From: Robiginitomaculum sp.
GTDB taxonomy: Bacteria; Pseudomonadota; Alphaproteobacteria; Caulobacterales; Maricaulaceae
Direction of reading: 5' to 3'
DNA: 64,000 nt
Assembly (NCBI GenBank): GCA_030949705.1
Contig: JAUZSF010000015.1
Location: 1-64,000, forward strand
Positions 1 through 9,473 of this stretch are shown one piece after another. Every line of letters begins with the position of its first letter. Position 1 is the first letter of the stretch. Both the position numbers and the translations under genes were made by a program. The notes beneath the pieces are model-generated. The model was not told the origin of the DNA and ran no database searches. It saw only the letters and a program-made list of their open reading frames with translations.

Positions 1-9
1 GCAATAAGA

Positions 10-561
10 TTGCTTAAAAGCTTGCATGTTTTGACACGCATTGAAACCTTGTTAAAGGAACTCAAAATACCTGGGCGGCCCCCAACAAGAAAGGAAGCCA
101 TACAGGCACAACTCGAACGAAGGCTTGAAAACGTTAAAAATTACATTTCACAGACGACAAAAAAAATATCACTAACAATGCTTTTCGGCGTGATTATCCC
201 TTTGTCTGTGGTCTTAATCATAACGCTTTATGGAAATTGGTTTTTTCCACATACACCCGTTTTAATCGATCGCGCCACCGGAGCCGCAATCGAAAATCCT
301 TCATTATTACAAATAATTGTTTTCGCTACCGATTTATTCCTTAAGGGCAGCCTGAATGATATTATGGAGGGGTTTAATAAGGATATTGGGCCCGTATCTT
401 ATGCGACTAGCAACATATTATATACGATTTTTGTTATCTTCTTTCGGATGGCGGCTGACCTCTTTGTCGCCACATTGGTTTTCTTTGTGGGGCGCACAAT
501 GTGGAATTGGAGAGCCGCTAACCGGCAAGCCATGAAGATTGCCACCAAAGACACCTCTTGA
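10..561 (+). CDS. Uncharacterised membrane protein (183 aa)
   Basis: ORF with hydrophobic segments (TMLFGVIIPLSVVLIITLYG; NILYTIFVIFFRMAADLFVATLVFFVG); no family recognised; near window edge. Confidence 0.5.
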   Translation: MLKSLHVLTRIETLLKELKIPGRPPTRKEAIQAQLERRLENVKNYISQTTKKISLTMLFGVIIPLSVVLIITLYGNWFFPHTPVLIDRATGAAIENPSLLQIIVFATDLFLKGSLNDIMEGFNKDIGPVSYATSNILYTIFVIFFRMAADLFVATLVFFVGRTMWNWRAANRQAMKIATKDTS

Positions 562-576
562 GCAAATCATACCCCA

Positions 577-870
577 TCCGGAAATGCGGTGAGGGGTGAA
601 TGAGGAAATGCGCCGCATTAACAATATGATTAGAGCCGTTTTATTTATCAGAGGGAGATAACTATACCCCCTCCCCCAAGGAGAGGGAGAAATCCCCCGC
701 ATAGCGCACATGAGGGGCAATGAGGGGTAAGAGCTACCCCTGGGCATCCCTGCCCTTACCCCTAAATTATCCCTGAATGAGAAAAAACGGACCCTGAAAC
801 GCCCTCATTTACCCCTTTTTATCCCTATGTGTCCCTGCCAAAAAGCGAGGATAAAACCAAAAAACCCCCG
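577..870. repeat. G/C-triplet-rich intergenic repeat region (left copy)
   Basis: Recurring CCCT/TACCCC/ATCCCT motifs and CCCCCTCCCCCAAGGAGAGGGAG imperfect palindrome; resembles the region at 21.18-21.46 kb in the opposite orientation. Confidence 0.5.
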
Positions 871-919
871 CCCTCTGACAAGAGGGTATAATCGCACTAT
901 TTGAAACGTGACAACCCGT

Positions 920-2587
920 TTAGGCGCTGCGTACCCGGGCCAGAAACTCGCGCACTTCCGCGCCCAGACGTTCGGTCTGCAAGGTCATTTCCACCGTGGC
1001 TTCATGGGTTTGTGCCGATGTGGCCTCGGTGGTGGAAGAGGCATCGGCCAATTGAGCAACGGATTGAGAAATCAGTTTTGAATGCTCGGCGGCACGGCGA
1101 ATGCTTTCACTGATCTCGCCGGTGGTTGCCGATTGCTCTTCGGCAGCGGTGGATACATTGGCCAGACGCTCTTCAATATGCCCAATGGATTTGGCCACTT
1201 CGGCAATTTGTTCGACGCTGACCTTGGCCACGTCCTGAATGTCTTTGATCTGGTTACTGATATCCTGGGTGGCTTTGGTGGTTTGTTCGGCCAGGCCTTT
1301 AACCTCGGAGGCGACCACAGAAAAGCCGCGCCCGGCATCGCCAGCACGGGCCGCTTCGATGGTGGCGTTCAGCGCCAGCAGGTTGGTCTGTTCAGCAATA
1401 TCCTGAATGATCTGGACAATGCTGTCGATACGCCCCGCCGCATCGCCAAGGCTTTTGACCACGGCATTGGACTGGCGGGCGGCGTCGGCGGCGCTGTGGG
1501 CATATTCCGCGGAGGTTCCAATTTGTTCGGTAACCTCTTCGATCGAGCTTCTCAGCTCTTCGGTGGCCGCGGCAACCATTTCGATATTATCGGCAGATTC
1601 ACGAGAGGACTGCGCCGCCCCATTAGCCTCTTTGCCCGATGAACGCGCCGTATCGGCCAGATCATGGGCGCTGGCCTGCATCTGCCCCGCAGAAGAGGCC
1701 ACCGTATCGACCATTTCGGTAACCGAGGCTTCAAAATCATCGGCCAACTGGTTCATTGTGCTGAGTTTTTCAATCCTGGCCCGTTCTTCGGCTTGTAATT
1801 GTTCTTTGCGCAGACGTTCGGCCTCGATCATATTGGCCCGAAACACGGCCACAGCTCCGGCCATATTGCCGATTTCGTCCTTTTGCCCCTCGGCAGGCAA
1901 GGCAATGGTAGCATCCCCATCGGCCAGTTTCAGCATGGCATCAGTCATGCGCCGAATGGGCGTCACCACCAGACTAAACAGCCCCATCCCGGCCATAGCC
2001 AGCGCCGCCCATACCCCCAGCATGGCCGGTATGGAAAGCGCCAAGGCGGTGTGCGATGCCCTCAGCGCGGACTGGCGCGCCGCCTCGGCCCGGGCCTCCA
2101 AATCCGTGGTCAGCGCCCCCAGCACCCGGTCAACTTCGCCAACCTTTTCGCGGGCCTGGGCCATATAGGCATTGCCCGCTTTACGCTCATCCATGATGAA
2201 CTCGTCCAGCGCCGACAAGGACAGCTCTTCGATGTCATTGGCATTGCTGCGCACTGTCTCGGCCAGTTTGGAGTTATGGGTCTGCAAGGTTTCCAGCTCC
2301 GTGAACAGGCGCTTTTTGGCCGCGGCGGCCGCATCGACCGAGCTATCCTGTAAACTGTTGGCCAGTTCGGCATTCCAGTATTTCATGTCGCCAAAAGCCT
2401 TGGCCGCATTACGGGCATGACGCAATAAATCCAGGGTCTCCCCCTGTTCAATGACCGCCTGTTTGATGGCCGCATTTTTGGCCCGCAAGGTCAGCCCAAA
2501 CCCGGTCGAAAACAGGGCAATGAAGACCAGCAATACAGATACTTTGGCCAGAACCGGCAGGTTGGATATGGAGTTTGGCACACGCAT
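920..2587 (-). CDS. Methyl-accepting chemotaxis protein (HAMP plus MA signalling domain)
   Basis: IAEQTNLLALNATIEAARAGDAGRGFSVVASEVKGLAEQTTKAT hairpin-tip signature; two TM segments; HAMP-like region. Confidence 0.95.
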   Translation of the reverse strand: MRVPNSISNLPVLAKVSVLLVFIALFSTGFGLTLRAKNAAIKQAVIEQGETLDLLRHARNAAKAFGDMKYWNAELANSLQDSSVDAAAAAKKRLFTELETLQTHNSKLAETVRSNANDIEELSLSALDEFIMDERKAGNAYMAQAREKVGEVDRVLGALTTDLEARAEAARQSALRASHTALALSIPAMLGVWAALAMAGMGLFSLVVTPIRRMTDAMLKLADGDATIALPAEGQKDEIGNMAGAVAVFRANMIEAERLRKEQLQAEERARIEKLSTMNQLADDFEASVTEMVDTVASSAGQMQASAHDLADTARSSGKEANGAAQSSRESADNIEMVAAATEELRSSIEEVTEQIGTSAEYAHSAADAARQSNAVVKSLGDAAGRIDSIVQIIQDIAEQTNLLALNATIEAARAGDAGRGFSVVASEVKGLAEQTTKATQDISNQIKDIQDVAKVSVEQIAEVAKSIGHIEERLANVSTAAEEQSATTGEISESIRRAAEHSKLISQSVAQLADASSTTEATSAQTHEATVEMTLQTERLGAEVREFLARVRSA

Positions 2588-2623
2588 CTGAAAGATAATT
2601 CCCCCGAGAAATATTTAAATTTA

Positions 2624-3088
2624 CTAGTTTGCTGTGAATTCAAAAAGTACTTTTGCCCCGTCTATGGTTGCCGCTTCGCTGGCCAGGACAACCCCAAAAG
2701 CGCCTGGCTTTTTTCCAACCTGCCGCGCCAGAATGCGCACCGAGCCAATGCCCCGCGGTGGTGTTTCGCCCCTGATCTGCTTCAGCTTCAGCCAATGGCT
2801 TTCAATTTCAGAGTTGGACATGGCCAGCACGGATTTTTCAAAAGCCACCTGTTCAGGCGAGCCGGCCTCGCGGCCAAAAGGTATGGATTCGACGCCCCCC
2901 GGCCACGCTGTCTGCTCTTTGAGGTACAACCGTTTGATCTGGGTGCGTTTGGTGTTTTCATCGCCGGTAAAGTTGTTTTCGGCGTTCACAATGACGGCAA
3001 AGGTTTGCGCCTGTGCCGCCGGAGCCGCCATGCTCATCAACAGGCCAGCCAGCCCGGCAAGAGCGAGCGTTATAAATGAATTGCGCAT
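2624..3088 (-). CDS. PstS-like phosphate ABC transporter substrate-binding domain protein
   Basis: Signal peptide MRNSFITLALAGLAGLLMSMAAPAAQAQ; VIVNAENNFTGDENTKRTQIKRLYLKEQTAWPGG resembles small PstS-like proteins; start set at internal Met. Confidence 0.6.
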   Translation of the reverse strand: MRNSFITLALAGLAGLLMSMAAPAAQAQTFAVIVNAENNFTGDENTKRTQIKRLYLKEQTAWPGGVESIPFGREAGSPEQVAFEKSVLAMSNSEIESHWLKLKQIRGETPPRGIGSVRILARQVGKKPGAFGVVLASEAATIDGAKVLFEFTAN

Positions 3089-3098
3089 TATCTCGCCC

Positions 3099-4430
3099 CT
3101 AGAAGTTGAAGGTTGTGGAGAGTTGGAACACATGGGTGTCCGCTGCCGGAATACCGGCATCGCGGGTGGCCTTGCGCCAGCGGTAAATGCCACGCAAATG
3201 AGCATTAAAAATTGGGCGGAAGGTCAACCCCAGTGCGTTTTCAATGCTTTCGCCGCCAGGAGCACCCGTATCCAGATAGTCAAACCGGTAAAAGGCGGTC
3301 CATTTATCGCTCAGCTTGTAAGCGGGCATAGTATAAAACGCCAGCTTGCCGGGGGCGCGTTCTTCGTCGGTAACAAAGATTTCGTTTTTCCAGATCCAGC
3401 GGCCTTTTTGATAAAGAACATCAGCACCCAGAACCGAAAAACTCGCCGGACGGCTACTGGAACGGTCCCCATAGGTGCCATTAATCCCAAAGGTCAGCCC
3501 GGCATCTTCAAAGGCATAGGCCAGACGGCCACCAATATTGAGATTGCTGGAATTGCCGGCCCATGCCGCCGCATAGGCATTATAGCTGAACTTGTTATTG
3601 CCCACATATTTGGAACCATGCACATTCACGCCATCAGAGAAATTGGCAAAAATGGTTTGCCCCGGAAACGGGCGCAGAAATTGCGGTTGTTCCGGGTCCA
3701 GCAGATTGGCGGGAAAGTGTTCGATATTGATAATGCCGTGCGGGGTGATAAAGCGCCCGAACTGCACATTAAACATATCGTTTTTGGAATATTGCGCCCA
3801 GGCAATCACCGTGTCGGTCACCACTGGCGAGTTATTGTTGGCAAAAAATGGCGAACGCCTACCATTTGAATCGCTGTACTGTAAGGGCGCATTACGCACA
3901 AAGGCCTGGGCCGCAAACAGATCCCAGTTCTTGCCGAGCTTGGCCTTGAGCAACAGCTCAAATACTTCGCGATTAAAGGCAGCTTCGGTTTTGTCCTCGC
4001 CAATGGCCAGGGTCGTGGCAATATCCACAAAGCCGCCAATGTCCAGCTTGGTGGCGTCAAAGGCATTGGCTACGGCGCGACTGCCGACGCGACCATCAAT
4101 GGTGTCGACTGTGTCTTCCAGCTCCTCGACACGCTCATCCAGCTCGGCCACCATATCATCATTTGATGCCGCGGCCGTGCTTTGCGCTTTTTGAGAGGCG
4201 ATCTCTTGTTGCAAGTTCGAAACCGTTTGGCTTAGCGTCTGAATAGCGGCCATCGCCTCGGCCAGCTTTTCCTGCATTTTCTGTATTTTCGCATCAGATG
4301 CCGCATCAGCAACGGCCAGCGATGGCGCCGCCAGAATGAGCGCCAGAGCCGTCGCCCCGTATCGCCAGTACCGGTCATTGGCCCGGCAGGGTTTGGTGTG
4401 GTGTGTTGGTGTATGTCCTGACGAATTCAT
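3099..4430 (-). CDS. Outer-membrane porin with N-terminal coiled coil
   Basis: Signal peptide, heptad-rich N-terminus (KIQKMQEKLAEAMAAIQTLSQTVSNLQQEI), beta-strand-rich body, C-terminal Phe (QLSTTFNF). Confidence 0.75.
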   Translation of the reverse strand: MNSSGHTPTHHTKPCRANDRYWRYGATALALILAAPSLAVADAASDAKIQKMQEKLAEAMAAIQTLSQTVSNLQQEIASQKAQSTAAASNDDMVAELDERVEELEDTVDTIDGRVGSRAVANAFDATKLDIGGFVDIATTLAIGEDKTEAAFNREVFELLLKAKLGKNWDLFAAQAFVRNAPLQYSDSNGRRSPFFANNNSPVVTDTVIAWAQYSKNDMFNVQFGRFITPHGIINIEHFPANLLDPEQPQFLRPFPGQTIFANFSDGVNVHGSKYVGNNKFSYNAYAAAWAGNSSNLNIGGRLAYAFEDAGLTFGINGTYGDRSSSRPASFSVLGADVLYQKGRWIWKNEIFVTDEERAPGKLAFYTMPAYKLSDKWTAFYRFDYLDTGAPGGESIENALGLTFRPIFNAHLRGIYRWRKATRDAGIPAADTHVFQLSTTFNF

Positions 4431-4615
4431 ACATTTGCCCCTTTCCATAAAACTGGGACAAGGTGAACGAGGCAGGTAAATAGTACGTTAAATCATATAA
4501 ATGCGGAGTATACTAATACAAAACTTTAGACAATTTTGGCTTTTATCCCCTCACTTTAATGAATTGCGATATTGTTTATTAATTTTTTAATACTGCCAAT
4601 TTCTTCAACATACAT

Positions 4616-4630
4616 AATTGCAATGCAATT
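4616..4630. promoter_or_regulatory. Perfect 7+1+7 inverted repeat AATTGCA-A-TGCAATT, possible operator
   Basis: Read directly from sequence in AT-rich gap between soeC-like gene and porin. Confidence 0.3.
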
Positions 4631-4663
4631 AGATTTTTTAAAACTGAAAAAGGCATAAACTCT

Positions 4664-5614
4664 TTATACCTTACTGTTGCCATAATAGAGCGTGACAACA
4701 TGCTTGGCTTCGGCAAAAAACAGCCAGCGCTCAACGACCAGGCCAATCCCCGCGCTGATCAGCGCCAGAAATGATAGTGCCGCCACATAGGGCAGACCCA
4801 GCACCATGATGGCCGCCACCATAGCCATGGGCAGAATGAAACCCGTTACCAGGGCAATGCGTCGCAATTTACCGGCATGTTTGCGAGCCACTTTATAGCC
4901 CATTTCTTTCAGCAGATAATTGTCTTCCCCATGGGGGCTTTCAATCATCCGCACCATGCCAAAACGCCCAAGGCCGGTTGCGCTTTCGGCGGTACTGCGT
5001 GGCGGATCCGTCTGTATGGCGCGCCAATAGGCCAGTTTTAAAACCCCGGACAGGCCCAACAGTGCCACACTGATCTTGATGGTGACGGTAATGAGCCCCA
5101 GTCCAAACACGGCCTGCAAGGCCAGCATGATCAGCGCCCCACTCATCAGCGCCATCAGAAGATAGCCCAAAGATGTCCAGCGATTTCTCCATGCCGGAAT
5201 GGCCTTTAGCGATGCATAGATCATCGAGGTAAAATAGACGGTGATCAGGCACATCAGCGCCCCAACCAACCCGATCAGGCCCACCAGCCCGGCATTTTGG
5301 CCCAGCACCACCCAGCCAAGGGCGTATAGACCCGTGGGGCCAAAGGTGAGGATGGCAGACACTCCTTCGCGGGACAGCCACGAGGAACGCCATTGCGACA
5401 AGGCCCGCCAGGCCCGCTCCGGCCGACCCAAATGCCCGGTCGAGGAAAGAAGACCACTGATGATCAAAAAGAAGGCCAGCCCAAAGCCAATGATCCCAAA
5501 GGTGCGATCAGCGGGCAGGAAGCCAAAGGCCCCCATCACCGCCAGCCAGACCATCAGGCCATAACCGGCCCCGGACGCAGTGGTGAAATAAATAACGGAT
5601 TTAGCCGGATGCAT
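4664..5614 (-). CDS. soeC: Membrane anchor subunit of DMSO-reductase-family enzyme, SoeC-like
   Basis: DmsC/NrfD-like multi-TM protein (MHPAKSVIYFTTASGAGYGLMVWLAVMG); adjacent to SoeB- and SoeA-like genes. Confidence 0.75.
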   Translation of the reverse strand: MHPAKSVIYFTTASGAGYGLMVWLAVMGAFGFLPADRTFGIIGFGLAFFLIISGLLSSTGHLGRPERAWRALSQWRSSWLSREGVSAILTFGPTGLYALGWVVLGQNAGLVGLIGLVGALMCLITVYFTSMIYASLKAIPAWRNRWTSLGYLLMALMSGALIMLALQAVFGLGLITVTIKISVALLGLSGVLKLAYWRAIQTDPPRSTAESATGLGRFGMVRMIESPHGEDNYLLKEMGYKVARKHAGKLRRIALVTGFILPMAMVAAIMVLGLPYVAALSFLALISAGIGLVVERWLFFAEAKHVVTLYYGNSKV

Positions 5615-5629
5615 GGGTTTTCCTCAACG

Positions 5630-6382
5630 TTATGCCGACAGGACTTTATCGACCCAGCGGGCCAACAGGCCAGCACCATCATTGCTGTCGTCATGGTGCT
5701 CAAGAAGGCGCGGCGCCACTGCATCGCCAACCTTTTTAGGGCGTGGTGGCAAATATCTGTTGACTGGCTTGGTGCCTTGCTCGGGCATCAACGCATAGCC
5801 ATCACGCGCCGCCACCAGCTTGCTGACATCAGAATCCGGATCGCCAAGATCGCCAAAGCTACGCGCCCCCGCCGGGCAGGTGGACACACAGGCCGGCACC
5901 CGGCTCTCGGGGGGCAGATTTTCATTATAGATTTTATCAACGCACAAGGTGCATTTTTTCATCACCCCTTCGTCTTCATCATATTCGCGCGCGCCATACG
6001 GACAGGCCCACGAACACAACTTGCACCCAATACAAATATCGGTGTTGATCAGGACGATGCCGTCCTCTTCGCGCTTGTATGACGCACCGGTGGGACAAAC
6101 GGTAACGCAGGGCGCATCGTCACAGTGCAGGCACGAACGCGGAAAATGCACGGTCCGAGAGGTACCTGCCACCTCGTCCACCGCCTCATAGGTATGAATG
6201 CGGTTAAACCACACCCCGTCCGGCTTGGCCCCATAAGGGTCAATGTCGGTCAGCGGCGCCATTTTGCCCGAGGTATTCCATTCCTTGCAATTGACCGCAC
6301 AGGCATGACAGCCCACACAAATATCCAGATCAATGACCAGGCCCAGTTTCACCTTGGACGGGTTTTGCGGCAAGCGCGTCAT
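5630..6382 (-). CDS. soeB: 4Fe-4S electron-transfer subunit, SoeB-like
   Basis: Multiple ferredoxin motifs CVGCHACAVNCKEWN, CLHCDDAPCVTVCPTGA, CIGCKLCSWACPYGA. Confidence 0.85.
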   Translation of the reverse strand: MTRLPQNPSKVKLGLVIDLDICVGCHACAVNCKEWNTSGKMAPLTDIDPYGAKPDGVWFNRIHTYEAVDEVAGTSRTVHFPRSCLHCDDAPCVTVCPTGASYKREEDGIVLINTDICIGCKLCSWACPYGAREYDEDEGVMKKCTLCVDKIYNENLPPESRVPACVSTCPAGARSFGDLGDPDSDVSKLVAARDGYALMPEQGTKPVNRYLPPRPKKVGDAVAPRLLEHHDDSNDGAGLLARWVDKVLSA

Positions 6383-9375
6383 GAGGCATCCCCTTTGGTG
6401 CGATTGCCCTTGCCATCTTCAAGGCCGGCAATATTGGCGGCATTTTCGTGGCGATTGCCCACCCAGCCTTTGGCCTCAGCCTTTTTGCCGGTGGGTGCCC
6501 CCTTCAGGTCCGCACCATAGCGCGATATTGGCGGGACTGGGGCGGCATGGGGTTCGCGCGGGAAGGCTTCGAACATGGGTTCGGTAAAGCCTGCCTCAGC
6601 GGGCGCACATTTGGTAATATTGACCCGCAGGTCGAACCAGGCCGCCTGCCCGGTCACCGGATCGGAATTGGAATACCGCTGGCCATTTTTGCCGGGCGCC
6701 AGCACTTCGGAAATAATATGGTTCAGCAAAAAACCCTTGTTTGACTCGGGCGCATCGGTAGAGAGGTTCCACGCCCCCTTGCGCTTGCCAATGGCGTTCC
6801 ATGTCCACACGGTTTGCGGATTGACCCCGGTGATCAGCTTGACCTGTCCCTTGACCCGCCCATGGCGGCTTTCAATCCATACCCAGTCATCATCCTCAAT
6901 GCCAAACTGGGCGGCCGTATCCACATGCATGTGCAATTTGTTGGCCGAGGTGATCTGGCGCAACCAGGCATTTTGCGAGCCCCAGGAATGGTACATATGC
7001 ATGGGTCGCTGGGACAGTGCGTGCAGAGGGTACTGCTTTGTATCCACCTCGGCCTCTTCAAAGGGCATGTACCAGATCGGCAGCGGATCAAAATAAGTTT
7101 CGATGCGCTCCCGGTGCTCTTCGGGTGGTTGCTTGTCTCCATGACCTTGTGCGGCGAGGCGAAATTTCTGCAAGTCTTCATTATAGAGCTGGAACACAAT
7201 CGGATCCGCATGGCCGATCCACCCCATCGCCATGGCATGGTCCAGATAGCTGCGGTTAAACGGCTTGAAATAAAGCTGTTCGTCCGACAAATGTTGCGTC
7301 CAGAAACAGCCGTTTTCGATATAGCGGTCGATCTGGTCCGGATTGGGCGCGCCGCGTCCCTGTTCCGTGCCATCCTTGCCGCGCCAGCCGGCCAGCGGCC
7401 CAATGCCAGAGCCTGCGCCCCGTTCATGATTGGCCATATAGTCCACATAGCCGCCGGGATAGGTGGCGCTGCCATCCTCTTTTGTCATGCCCGGCAGACC
7501 AAGGCGGTGGCCCAGATCGATCAGAACATCCTGAAACGGGCGCACATCGCCCTCGGGTTTCAATATGGGCTGGCGGATGGAATCCCCGGCCCCATGGGCC
7601 GACGAGATCGGCCGGTCCAGCATGGAAATGCAATCCCAGCGCTCCAGATAAGTGGTGTCCGGCAAAATCAGATCGCAATAGGGCACAGTTTCCGACCAGA
7701 AGGCGTCGGAATAGATGATTTTGGGAATTTTATATTCCCCATTGTCATCCTTGGCGGTGAAGTAGTCGAGCGTGCCCGGCACATTCATCGACGAATTCCA
7801 CGCCATATTGGCCATATACATGAAAAGGACATCGACCTTGTAGGGATCGGCATTGGCCGCATTGTGCAACACCATGTGCATCATGCCGTGCAGGGATAAC
7901 GGGTATTCCCACGAATAGGCTTTGTCGATCCGTTGCGGTGCACCGGCCTCATCGACGATCAGATCATCGGGGGATTTGATAAAGCCCAAGGGCGGCCCCT
8001 TTAATGGCTCACCCGGATTGGCAACAGGCCCGGCGGGGCGCACCCCCGGCGGAATGGGTTTTGGAAATGGCGCCTTGTAACGCCACCCCCCCGGCACATC
8101 GACCGAACCCAACAAGGCCTGTAAAATATGCAAAGCGCGGCACGTATGAAAGCCGTTGGAGTGTGCCGATATCCCGCGCATGGCGTGAAACGACACCGGG
8201 CGGCCAATCATTTTATCGTGTTTGCGGCCCCAGGCATCCACCCATGGCTGTTCAATCACCACTTCTTCTTCAAAGGCCACATGGGCAATCTCGGCGGCAA
8301 TACGTCTTATGGTATCAGCGGGAACGCCAATGGTATCGGCCACCGCATCGGGGCTGAACTCATCGCGAAGATAGCGCGCGGCCAGATGCTGAAACGACGG
8401 CACCACATTGCGCTTTTTCACCGTGTGCGCTCCGGCAAAGGCAGGGGCGGCATCGGCATCCGGCCCCATGGCGTTAATGGCCTTTTTCTTGTTCAGATCC
8501 CAAACCAGCGGATTGCCCTTGGCATCCCGCAAAAACAGGCCGTGATCCGGCTTGCCCGGCTCATCAATGACCAGCCAGGGGGCGTTGGAATAGCGCGCCA
8601 GCGAGGCAAAATCGATTTTTTCGGCGTGCAGCAATTCGTGAATAATGGCAAACACAAACAGACCATCGGTACCCGGGCGCACGCCAATCCATTCATCGGC
8701 AATGGCGTTATAGCCATTACGCGACGGGTTGACCGCCACGAACTTGGCCTCACCCCGGGTTTTCAATTTGCCCAGACCGATTTTGATCGGGTTGCTGTCA
8801 TGGTCCTCGGCCACACCAAACAGCATGAAGTATTTGGTCAGATCCCAGTCCGGCTCACCAAACTCCCAAAATGCACCACCAAGGGTATAAAGTCCGCCGG
8901 CGGCCATATTGACCGAACAAAACCCACCATGGGCGGCAAAATTATGGGCGCCATATTGCGTCGCCCACCAGCCGGTAAACGACTGGCTCTGATCGCGCCC
9001 CGTAAAAAACGCCAATTTGCCAGGGTCTTTGGCCCGCACATCGCCCAACCACTTTGTGGCCAACTCCAGCGCCTCATCCCATTCGATTTCCTTGAACGCG
9101 CCCGAGCCGCGCTCCCCAACGCGCAGAAGCGGTTTTTTCAACTTAGCAGGGGAGTATTGCTGCATAATCCCGGCAGAGCCCTTGCCGCACAGCACGCCCT
9201 GGTTGACCGGATGATCGGGATTACCTTCGATATACCGCACCTTGCCGTTTTTCAGATGCACGCGAATGCCGCACCGACAGGCGCACATATAACAGGTGGT
9301 GTTTTTGACCTCGTCCGCCACCTCGGGCGACAGATCCACATCTTCCTTAACCGTTGCAAACGGATTAGCGTTCAC
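6379..9375 (-). CDS. soeA: Molybdopterin oxidoreductase, SoeA-like (cytoplasmic sulfite dehydrogenase type)
   Basis: N-terminal Fe-S motif CYMCACRCGIRVHLKNGKVRYIEGNPDHPVNQGVLCGKGSAG; FFTGRDQSQS...AHGGFCSVNMAAGGLYTLGGAFWEFGEPDWD as remembered for SoeA family; 4-nt overlap with soeB. Confidence 0.8.
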   Translation of the reverse strand: MNANPFATVKEDVDLSPEVADEVKNTTCYMCACRCGIRVHLKNGKVRYIEGNPDHPVNQGVLCGKGSAGIMQQYSPAKLKKPLLRVGERGSGAFKEIEWDEALELATKWLGDVRAKDPGKLAFFTGRDQSQSFTGWWATQYGAHNFAAHGGFCSVNMAAGGLYTLGGAFWEFGEPDWDLTKYFMLFGVAEDHDSNPIKIGLGKLKTRGEAKFVAVNPSRNGYNAIADEWIGVRPGTDGLFVFAIIHELLHAEKIDFASLARYSNAPWLVIDEPGKPDHGLFLRDAKGNPLVWDLNKKKAINAMGPDADAAPAFAGAHTVKKRNVVPSFQHLAARYLRDEFSPDAVADTIGVPADTIRRIAAEIAHVAFEEEVVIEQPWVDAWGRKHDKMIGRPVSFHAMRGISAHSNGFHTCRALHILQALLGSVDVPGGWRYKAPFPKPIPPGVRPAGPVANPGEPLKGPPLGFIKSPDDLIVDEAGAPQRIDKAYSWEYPLSLHGMMHMVLHNAANADPYKVDVLFMYMANMAWNSSMNVPGTLDYFTAKDDNGEYKIPKIIYSDAFWSETVPYCDLILPDTTYLERWDCISMLDRPISSAHGAGDSIRQPILKPEGDVRPFQDVLIDLGHRLGLPGMTKEDGSATYPGGYVDYMANHERGAGSGIGPLAGWRGKDGTEQGRGAPNPDQIDRYIENGCFWTQHLSDEQLYFKPFNRSYLDHAMAMGWIGHADPIVFQLYNEDLQKFRLAAQGHGDKQPPEEHRERIETYFDPLPIWYMPFEEAEVDTKQYPLHALSQRPMHMYHSWGSQNAWLRQITSANKLHMHVDTAAQFGIEDDDWVWIESRHGRVKGQVKLITGVNPQTVWTWNAIGKRKGAWNLSTDAPESNKGFLLNHIISEVLAPGKNGQRYSNSDPVTGQAAWFDLRVNITKCAPAEAGFTEPMFEAFPREPHAAPVPPISRYGADLKGAPTGKKAEAKGWVGNRHENAANIAGLEDGKGNRTKGDAS

Positions 9376-9473
9376 GCTATTCCCTCCCCATACCGTTTAT
9401 TCGGTACTTCTAATATAACACTGCCATATTGAGCGGGAATATCAACAAAAAATATGCAATAGAAAGCCGTAGC

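Noticed and set aside
8128-9432. Plus-strand ORF (434 aa) opposite soeA
   Set aside because: Shadow ORF; soeA on the minus strand has clear motifs throughout
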